Origin: Candidatus Kappaea frigidicola
Lineage (GTDB): Bacteria; Omnitrophota; Gorgyraeia; JAGLLT01
Reading direction: 5' to 3'
DNA length: 18,902 nucleotides
Assembly (NCBI GenBank): GCA_030765555.1
Contig: JAVCCI010000014.1
Span: 1-18,902 of the forward strand
The notes beneath the pieces were generated by a model, which saw only the letters and a program-made list of their open reading frames with translations, did not search any database and was not told where the DNA came from. Positions 13,706 through 18,902 of the stretch are shown in pieces (the stretch's first letter is position 1; each line of letters opens with the position of its first letter). The position numbers were made by a program, and so were the translations under genes.

Positions 13706-15302
13706 TTGCAGACTTTAATAATCGTTCTTTTATCTTTATAAATAATATATCAATATGTACGACAAAAACTAACAGTAAATAACACCAAAGAACGTACGAT
13801 ATTTTGAAATTATGAAATTTAACTAATGAAAAATGGAAACTACCAAATCCCTGAGCAGCTTTTATCATTAACGTCAAAAAAAACCAGAGCGTTTCTGCAA
13901 ATATCTTGGCTATCGGCATGGAAATAAAACTAAATAGACTAACAACTATTGCCAACATTAAAACTAAGCTTAAAATGGGGAGCATAATCAGGTTTGTAAG
14001 CACTCCGATAGTTGATACTTGTTGAAAATAGTACAACGAGAGTGGCGCCACTGCAATGCTAGCTGCAAGACTAACATAAATAGCATCTAAGGCATATTTC
14101 ACAACGTTATTATTAATTTTTTTATCTTGCGCATGTTTAAATAAAATCTTAGACCATGTATTCATTTTTGGATAGAGATAAACTATTGATAAAACTGAAA
14201 CAAATGACAACTGAAAGCCAATATCAAATAAATAATAGGGATTAAACACTAATATTAGAAGGGCTGCTAAGCCAAGGCTATTATATATATCAGAATCTCT
14301 TTTTATTACCCATCCACCTAAAATAATGCTCGCCATAATTGAAGCTCTAATTACAGAAACTCTTGCGCCACTTAAAAAACAATAGAACACAAGAAAGACT
14401 ATACATATTATCGAAGCCTGGGTGCGACTAAAACCAAAAAGCTTGACGATGAAAATGAGAAAAAGGACTATTATGCCAACATGGAGACCACTAATAGCTA
14501 AAACATGTACTGAGCCGGAAGATATAAAATAATCAAAAATATTTTTATTTATCTCTGTTCTTTCACCTAAAATCAAAGCTCCCAGTAAACCACTATAAGG
14601 CTCAGGCAAAAGCTGCTTATATCTACTGATCAGTTTTTTCCTTAAACTCATCGACCAAGAATACAATATGTTAATTCTTGGTTTTTTATCAAGCTTTAAA
14701 ACAACATCTCCTTTATTTATATAAAAAAATCCGTCAATGTGGCGGCTTTTAAGATATGCTTGATAGCTCTTGGACATATCGCTTTCAAGTGAGATTATTT
14801 GCTTAAAGTCACCCTCAAGGACATGGGCATGCCCATATTCAAGGTGCTTATTTAAGGGATTAACACTGTATACTTTTACTTGACCAAATGCATCTTCAAG
14901 ATGACTCTTATTTAATAGTTGGCTAACCTTAAAATTAAAACTACATCTTTCTCTGCCCCAACGATCTGTACTAAAAACTGGAGCTTCAGCCACATAACCA
15001 ATTATTGCTATATCTTTTTGGGACTTTATAATGTTGCTTATATTATCATCAGTAACCACTGAAGCTACATCATATCTTAATGCGCCTACAAAAATACACA
15101 AAATCACAAATAGAAAATAAAAAAATCTCTTATCAACAAAGACAATAGATAAAATGAGAAATACTAAACAAAAAAAGTATAATAATCGCGTATCAATATA
15201 TAAATAATATCTTATAATAATGCCTGCAATTAAAAAGAGGCCTATAAAGAAAAAAGGCTTATTTATTTTTTTTAAATTTTCTTTAGTCTCTTCCGTTGCC
15301 AT
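13698..15302 (-). CDS. comEC: ComEC-type DNA uptake channel, without the beta-lactamase-like domain
   Basis: ComEC forms the inner-membrane channel through which single-stranded DNA enters during natural transformation. This 534-residue protein has N-terminal membrane helices, a soluble DUF4131/OB-like part (about 85-200, with IAIIGYVAEAPVFSTDRWGRERC), and the Competence domain with its hallmark LGERTEINKNIFDYFISSGSVHVLAISGLHVG, followed by many helices (GARVSVIRASIMASI, VAPLSLYYFQQVSTIGVLTNLIMLP). It stops after the last helices (VHIDILFIKIKERL). Many ComECs are 700-800 residues and end in a metallo-beta-lactamase-like nuclease domain, which is absent here, and no fragment of it follows. The ATG is one base after the comEA stop, a clear operon. 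Loss of the domain is common enough that function may be kept. Confidence 0.92.
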   Translation of the reverse strand: MATEETKENLKKINKPFFFIGLFLIAGIIIRYYLYIDTRLLYFFCLVFLILSIVFVDKRFFYFLFVILCIFVGALRYDVASVVTDDNISNIIKSQKDIAIIGYVAEAPVFSTDRWGRERCSFNFKVSQLLNKSHLEDAFGQVKVYSVNPLNKHLEYGHAHVLEGDFKQIISLESDMSKSYQAYLKSRHIDGFFYINKGDVVLKLDKKPRINILYSWSMSLRKKLISRYKQLLPEPYSGLLGALILGERTEINKNIFDYFISSGSVHVLAISGLHVGIIVLFLIFIVKLFGFSRTQASIICIVFLVFYCFLSGARVSVIRASIMASIILGGWVIKRDSDIYNSLGLAALLILVFNPYYLFDIGFQLSFVSVLSIVYLYPKMNTWSKILFKHAQDKKINNNVVKYALDAIYVSLAASIAVAPLSLYYFQQVSTIGVLTNLIMLPILSLVLMLAIVVSLFSFISMPIAKIFAETLWFFLTLMIKAAQGFGSFHFSLVKFHNFKISYVLWCYLLLVFVVHIDILFIKIKERLLKSAIE

Positions 15303-15303
15303 T

Positions 15304-15672
15304 TTAAAAAATTACAAAGTCCTTTAATTTTTCTACTTTTCTATCACCTATTCCCTTTATTGACTTCAAATCATCTGGTGAATGAAAAAGACCATGTTCC
15401 TTGCGATAAATTATTATTTTTTCAGCTGTAGACACGCCTATGCCAGGTAAAAAAGTTAATTCTTCTATTGAAGCAGTATTAACGTTTACAGTTTTTGTTT
15501 GCTTAATAAGCTTATCTATATTATCTGAAGCATTCGCTTGCTCTAGCTTATTATCAAAACTAATGAAATCTAAAAGATGGTATTGTTTAAGGTGGGAAAT
15601 AAAGATTCCTAAAAGGAAGCAAATAATTATAAATAAAAGGGCTGTTTTTTCTTCTCTAGTAAAATTAATCAT
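15304..15672 (-). CDS. comEA: ComEA-type DNA-binding protein
   Basis: ComEA is the membrane-anchored receptor that binds incoming double-stranded DNA in the periplasm during transformation. This 122-residue protein has one N-terminal membrane segment (ALLFIIICFLLGIFISHL), a short linker, and a double helix-hairpin-helix domain: VNVNTASIEELTFLPGIG, AEKIIIYRKEHGLF, DLKSIKGIGDRKVEKL. That layout is the standard ComEA one. The ATG at 15672 has no clear ribosome binding site. A possible 22-codon ORF ends six bases upstream, so initiation may be coupled to it. comEC follows after a single base. Confidence 0.93.
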   Translation of the reverse strand: MINFTREEKTALLFIIICFLLGIFISHLKQYHLLDFISFDNKLEQANASDNIDKLIKQTKTVNVNTASIEELTFLPGIGVSTAEKIIIYRKEHGLFHSPDDLKSIKGIGDRKVEKLKDFVIF

Positions 15673-15678
15673 AGAAGT

Positions 15679-15747
15679 TTACTTATTTGAAAGGACATAA
15701 ACAACAACATTTACGCCTAGTTTAAAAACATTTTCTATTAAGGTCAT
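15679..15747 (-). CDS. Possible 22-residue small ORF between leuS and comEA
   Basis: An ATG at 15747, five bases after the leuS stop, opens 22 codons (MTLIENVFKLGVN, then VVVYVLSNK) ending in TAA at 15679. The peptide is amphipathic to hydrophobic and might sit on a membrane. No ribosome binding site is visible; translation would rely on coupling from leuS, and it would pass ribosomes to comEA six bases on. It fills almost the whole leuS-comEA gap, which is why I list it, but chance is a real alternative. Confidence 0.3.
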   Translation of the reverse strand: MTLIENVFKLGVNVVVYVLSNK

Positions 15748-15752
15748 CAAAA

Positions 15753-18245
15753 TCAATTTACTACGATGTTAATAAGTTTTCCTGCAACAACTATAACTTT
15801 TTTTATAGTGGCATTGGCAATAAGATTTTTTACTTTCTCATCTTCTAAAACTGCCGCCTTGATCTGCTCCTCGCTTATACCCTTATCAAGATTAATGCGA
15901 GAACGTAGCTTGCCGTTAATTTGAACAATAATTTCCATTTGCCCTTGACTTAAAACCTTCTCATTATGTTTAGGCCAAGGATGCAAAAATATGCTTTTAC
16001 TATGCCCGAGATTGCGCCACATCTCTTCGCAAATATGCGGAGCCAATGGTGATAAGAGTAAACATATAACCTCAAGAGTTTCCTTAACATCATATGGACT
16101 CTTAGACTCCACTTTTCCCTTAAGGCTATTGCTTTCAAGTTGTTTATCAACTACTTCCTTAGCTACATTAACTAATTCCATTATTGAGCTTATGACTGTA
16201 TTGAAATGAAAGGAATTTTCTATGTCAAATGTAACTTTTTTTATAACTTCGTTAGTCTTTACAGTAAGCTTCACAATCAACTCGTCATCTGTAATATAAA
16301 AATTACCTTCTTGAGTGGTCTGATGCATCAATCGCCAGACTTTATTTAAAAATCTCCACGCTCCCTCGACAGCTCGATCATTCCATTCAGCATCTTTCTC
16401 TGGGGGGCCAATAAATAAAGTGTAAACTCTGACTGTATCTGCTCCATATTGTTCAATTAATTTATCAGGACTAACAACATTACCTTTAGATTTAGACATC
16501 TTGGCACCATCTTTTATGATCATGCCCTGCGTAAAGAGATTTGCAAACGGCTCCTTAAAACCAACTGCTTTTATATCAAACAATACCTTAGTTATAAACC
16601 TTGAATATAGAAGATGCAAGATAGCATGCTCTACACCACCTATATACTGATCTACCGGTAACCATTTATCAACTAACTGCTTTTCAAAAGCTACTTTTTC
16701 ATTTTTGGGAGATAAGTATCGTAAATAGTACCAACTAGAATCAACAAAAGTATCCATGGTGTCAACTTCTCTCCTGGCTACACCTCCGCACTTAGGACAA
16801 GTTGCTTCAATAAACTCTTTTTTATCTTCAAGAGGAGATACGCCAGTAGGCTTAAATTCAACATCGGCTGGAAGCTCAACAGGTAAATCTTTTTCTTTTA
16901 CAGGAACAATTCCACATTTTTCACAATAAATAATTGGAATAGGTGCACCCCAATACCTTTGTCTTGAAATAAGCCAGTCACGAAGCTTATAGGTTATAGC
17001 TTTTTTACCCATATTATTATCCTGCATCCAAGAAGTTATTGCAGTTTTTGCTTCGCTTGAAGATATGCCATCAAATTTACCCGAGTTAACCAAAACTCCA
17101 ATATCTTCGTAAGCCTCTTTCATGGATGGACCATTAAGAGTATCTTTAGGATTATCTATGACTAACTTTATATCTAAATTATATTTTTTAGCAAAATCAA
17201 AATCCCTCTGATCGTGCGCCGGAACAGCCATCATAGAACCAGTTCCGTATCCATAAATAACATAGTTTGCAATCCACAATGGAATCTTATCTTTATTAAC
17301 TGGATTAATTACATATAGGCCGCTGAAAACGCCTTCTTTTTCAACCTGTTCTGACTGCCGCTGAAAACTGCTTTGACCTTTTATCTTTTCTAAAAACTTA
17401 AGTACCTTATCTTTATTTTCAGATATTTTTAATATCTCTTCAACATAATGATGCTCAGGAGCTACAACCATATACGTAGCTCCAAAAATAGTGTCTGGCC
17501 TGGTTGTAAAACAAGTCAATGTTTTATCTAAACCATTAACCTTAAAATCAATATAAGCACCTTCAGAGCGGCCAATCCAATTAGCCTGCATCGTCTTAAC
17601 CCTCTGCGGCCAACCATCAAGCAATTGAATATCATCTAGAAGTTTTTGGGCATAATCCGTTATCTTAAAAAACCACTGTTTCAACTTCTTTTGTTGAACT
17701 TCTGAAGAACATCTTTCACAAGCTCCATTTACAACCTGCTCGTTAGCCAAAACTGTTTGACATCCAGGGCACCAATTTACAGCAGCTTCTTTTTTATAAG
17801 CCAATCCTTTTTCATATAATTTCAAAAAAAGCCACTGGGTCCACTTGTAGTAATCTGGGTTACAAGATGCTACTTCTCTATCCCAATCATATAGTACACC
17901 CCATTCTTCAAGCTGACTTTTCATTGTAGTTATGTTATTGAAAGTCAATTCCTTAGGGTGCACTCCGTTTTTGATAGCTGCGTTTTCTGCAGGTAGACCA
18001 AAAGCATCCCAACCCATAGGAGTAAGAACATTATAACCTTTCATTTTCATATACCTAGCTACTGCATCTCCAATTATATAATTGCGGCCATGACCAACAT
18101 GCAATGCAGCTGATGGATAAGGAAACATCATAAGACAATAGTATTTCGGCTTTTGGGAGGTTTCATCCATACTCATGAGCTTTGCATCCCGCCAATACTC
18201 TTGCCATTTTTTATCTGTTAGTTTATGAGAATACTTCTCTTGCAT
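15753..18245 (-). CDS. leuS: Leucyl-tRNA synthetase
   Basis: LeuS charges tRNA-Leu with leucine. In this 830-residue protein the class I HIGH motif reads HVGH (49-52, in FPYPSAALHVGHGRNY) and the KMSKS loop is at 582-586 (KMSKSKGNVV). Between them lie two cysteine pairs of a zinc-knuckle type (CPGCQ, CERC), the CP1 editing domain (TTRPDTIFGATYMVVAPEH, MAVPAHDQRDFDFA), a second cysteine cluster (CEKC, CPKCGG) and VDTMDTFVDSSWYYLRY. The C-terminal anticodon-binding and small appended domains follow. Length is normal. I start at the ATG 18245; a TTG directly before it (18248) is the alternative. No T-box leader is seen, only an AT-rich palindrome in the leader. It heads the leuS-comEA-comEC unit. 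Confidence 0.97.
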   Translation of the reverse strand: MQEKYSHKLTDKKWQEYWRDAKLMSMDETSQKPKYYCLMMFPYPSAALHVGHGRNYIIGDAVARYMKMKGYNVLTPMGWDAFGLPAENAAIKNGVHPKELTFNNITTMKSQLEEWGVLYDWDREVASCNPDYYKWTQWLFLKLYEKGLAYKKEAAVNWCPGCQTVLANEQVVNGACERCSSEVQQKKLKQWFFKITDYAQKLLDDIQLLDGWPQRVKTMQANWIGRSEGAYIDFKVNGLDKTLTCFTTRPDTIFGATYMVVAPEHHYVEEILKISENKDKVLKFLEKIKGQSSFQRQSEQVEKEGVFSGLYVINPVNKDKIPLWIANYVIYGYGTGSMMAVPAHDQRDFDFAKKYNLDIKLVIDNPKDTLNGPSMKEAYEDIGVLVNSGKFDGISSSEAKTAITSWMQDNNMGKKAITYKLRDWLISRQRYWGAPIPIIYCEKCGIVPVKEKDLPVELPADVEFKPTGVSPLEDKKEFIEATCPKCGGVARREVDTMDTFVDSSWYYLRYLSPKNEKVAFEKQLVDKWLPVDQYIGGVEHAILHLLYSRFITKVLFDIKAVGFKEPFANLFTQGMIIKDGAKMSKSKGNVVSPDKLIEQYGADTVRVYTLFIGPPEKDAEWNDRAVEGAWRFLNKVWRLMHQTTQEGNFYITDDELIVKLTVKTNEVIKKVTFDIENSFHFNTVISSIMELVNVAKEVVDKQLESNSLKGKVESKSPYDVKETLEVICLLLSPLAPHICEEMWRNLGHSKSIFLHPWPKHNEKVLSQGQMEIIVQINGKLRSRINLDKGISEEQIKAAVLEDEKVKNLIANATIKKVIVVAGKLINIVVN

Positions 18246-18304
18246 CAAATTATCAACCTTCCACTATTGAATTTTAAAAAACCTAAATCACTGTTTATGC
18301 AAAC

Positions 18305-18320
18305 GTTTTAAATTTAAAAC
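18305..18320 (-). repeat. Perfect 16-bp AT-rich palindrome in the leuS leader
   Basis: GTTTTAAA followed directly by TTTAAAAC, a perfect palindrome with no loop, lying between the predicted leuS transcription start (about 18335) and the start codon. It may be an operator or simply AT-rich sequence. Confidence 0.4.
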
Positions 18321-18341
18321 AACTTAAGAACAATTAAAATT

Positions 18342-18371
18342 ATCTTAACATACAGAATTAGAAATCGTCAA
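18342..18371 (-). promoter_or_regulatory. Promoter of leuS
   Basis: Minus-strand TTGACG (-35, 18366-18371), 18-bp spacer, TAAGAT (-10, 18342-18347). It lies back to back with the tRNA promoter, with 30 bp between the two -35 boxes. The predicted leader is about 90 nt. Confidence 0.6.
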
Positions 18372-18401
18372 GTTTAAAAAAGACGCCTTTATCAAAAATC
18401 G

Positions 18402-18430
18402 TTGACAATCCAGAAAATGGATGTTATAGT
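18402..18430 (+). promoter_or_regulatory. Promoter of tRNA-Ala
   Basis: Perfect TTGACA (18402-18407), 17-bp spacer, TATAGT (18425-18430), about 45 bp before the mature tRNA 5' end. That leaves a short leader for RNase P to remove. Confidence 0.8.
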
Positions 18431-18481
18431 TATTTTTTGCAGATTTGCCCGAACTTATATTGAGTTTATCTAAATATTAGC

Positions 18482-18557
18482 GGGGCTGTAGCTCAGCTGG
18501 GAGAGCACCACGCTGGCAGCGTGGGGGTCAGGGGTTCGAGCCCCCTCAGCTCCACCA
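18482..18557 (+). tRNA. tRNA-Ala, anticodon GGC
   Basis: A 76-nt cloverleaf. The acceptor stem GGGGCTG pairs with CAGCTCC (one G-U pair), the D stem is GCTC/GAGC, the anticodon stem CCACG/CGTGG closes a CTGGCAG loop with anticodon GGC, the variable loop is GGGTC, and the T arm is AGGGG-TTCGAGC-CCCCT. The 3' CCA is encoded. It reads GCC and GCT alanine codons. A degenerate transposase ORF on the other strand ends inside its 3' portion. Confidence 0.96.
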
Positions 18558-18559
18558 TT

Positions 18560-18581
18560 CTACTTCGCCAAGGCTTCGTAG
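18560..18581 (+). repeat. Imperfect inverted repeat next to tRNA-Ala
   Basis: CTAC-TTC-GCC-AA-GGC-TTC-GTAG, two bases after the encoded CCA. The arms CTAC..GCC and GGC..GTAG pair, with a symmetric 3-nt internal mismatch. It resembles small dispersed intergenic repeats seen in several uncultured lineages, but copy number here is unknown. Its translation on the minus strand gives the low-quality tail LRSLGEVE of the RAYT fragment. Confidence 0.5.
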
Positions 18582-18611
18582 GAATAGGTGGTAGTTCTTC
18601 GAAGATGTTAT

Positions 18612-18640
18612 CTGTAGGGGCGGCTGGCTGGCCGCCCGAT
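18612..18640 (+). repeat. REP-like palindromic unit 1
   Basis: A 29-nt unit: CTGTAGGGGC, a hairpin core and GCCCGAT. The stem GGGCGGC (18618-18624) pairs with GCCGCCC (18631-18637), closed by a T-G pair around a GGCT loop. It shares its flanks and loop with unit 2 but has different inner stem bases. Such TGTAGGGGC palindromes commonly accompany RAYT transposases. Confidence 0.75.
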
Positions 18641-18782
18641 TTATTATAATTATACAATTCAAATGATTAGGCATTATCGCATATTGGCCCAATTTTATTT
18701 CATGTCGTATGTTTTCCGTATTTTTTAATTCTTCATCAACAATTAAACCAAATCTATTCAATTTTATTTTTATATCATTATT

Positions 18783-18811
18783 ATCGGGCCAACAGCCGTT
18801 GGCCCCTACAG
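18783..18811 (-). repeat. REP-like palindromic unit 2
   Basis: Read on the minus strand, a 29-nt unit with the same CTGTAGGGGC start and GCCCGAT end as unit 1. The stem halves GGGCCAAC (18786-18793 on the plus strand) and GTTGGCCC (18798-18805) enclose a 4-nt loop (GGCT on the minus strand). It is in inverted orientation to unit 1, about 142 bp apart, and is translated in frame in the RAYT fragment as SVGANGCWPD. Confidence 0.75.
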
Positions 18812-18902
18812 AATTTTCATTGTTTATTATTTCACCAAATATATTTTTTCTATCCATTGAACAAACGGTTATAAAATAATATCCATTTAACGAATAATCG
18901 TA

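Larger units (their letters stand above)
18546..18902 (-). pseudogene. Degenerate REP-associated tyrosine transposase (RAYT) fragment
   Basis: The reading frame is open from the right edge of the window (YDYSLNGYYFITVCS) through RKNIFGEIINNE, LNRFGLIVDEEL, IRHEIKLGQYAIMPNH to a stop inside the tRNA gene. These are the N-terminal hallmarks of Y1/TnpA_REP (RAYT) transposases, HUH-type single-strand DNA enzymes that act on REP palindromes. The MPNHxH motif reads MPNHLN, so the second metal-binding histidine is lost. The C-terminal half with the catalytic tyrosine is missing, replaced by RAASQPPLQ and LRSLGEVEWW, both encoded by repeat sequence. Two REP-like hairpins are embedded in frame. It is probably inactive. 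The start lies beyond the window (the ATG at 18857 is internal), and the stop is an accident of the tRNA sequence. Confidence 0.82.

Noticed and set aside
15950..16150. Minus-strand 66-codon ORF inside leuS
   Set aside because: It lies in another frame within an intact, well-conserved leuS and has no independent support.
18249..18335. T-box or other aminoacyl-tRNA-responsive leader before leuS
   Set aside because: The leader is only about 90 nt, with no T-box consensus, specifier hairpin or terminator; only a short AT palindrome is present.
18596..18605. 10-bp palindrome TCTTCGAAGA as an attachment or operator site
   Set aside because: Too short to be meaningful by itself, in repeat-rich sequence, with no integrase or partner copy in the window.

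Overview
The window is about 19 kb of AT-rich bacterial chromosome, densely packed with housekeeping genes. It suggests a Gram-negative-type (two-membrane) bacterium: there is an LptE-like lipoprotein and a BamD-like outer-membrane assembly protein, alongside competence-type DNA uptake genes (comEA, comEC). The BamD-like protein, which has no lipobox and a mature start FWVWTP, together with the gene mix, reminds me of Candidatus Omnitrophota. That placement is inference from memory, not a search result. Nearly all genes lie on the minus strand. The exceptions are rpsT and a tRNA-Ala gene.

Reading the minus strand from right to left: a decayed REP-associated (RAYT) transposase fragment carries two REP-like palindromes and runs into the 3' end of tRNA-Ala(GGC) (18482-18557, plus strand). 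Back-to-back promoters separate the tRNA from leuS. leuS is followed by a possible 22-codon ORF, then comEA, a comEC lacking its metallo-beta-lactamase domain, a secreted DOMON-like protein and an AEC-family transporter, all tightly spaced. A PilZ gene with its own promoter comes next, then a bamD-lptE-holA operon with its own near-consensus promoter. holA runs convergently into rpsT with a 23-bp overlap of coding ends. rpsT and uvrC have overlapping face-to-face promoters.

The central block (6881-2673) is a compact four-gene cluster: a UvrD-like helicase fused to a RecB/Cas4-type nuclease, a DUF167 protein, a DEDDy exonuclease fused to a WYL-like domain, and a small PC4-like protein. It looks like a DNA-end processing or repair module and is the most interesting functional unit here. 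Downstream are pyk, with its own promoter and a hairpin predicted at the extreme 5' end of its mRNA, and prfB, whose in-frame TGA and slippery site show the classical autoregulatory +1 frameshift.

The core promoters are close to the sigma-70 consensus (TTGACA / TATAAT, 16-18 bp apart), so transcription units can be read with fair confidence. I saw no CRISPR array, prophage, integrase or complete insertion sequence. The strongest unusual signals are the nuclease-WYL fusion and its operon, the paired REP hairpins with compensatory stem changes, the internally shortened UvrC, and the ComEC without its nuclease-like domain.
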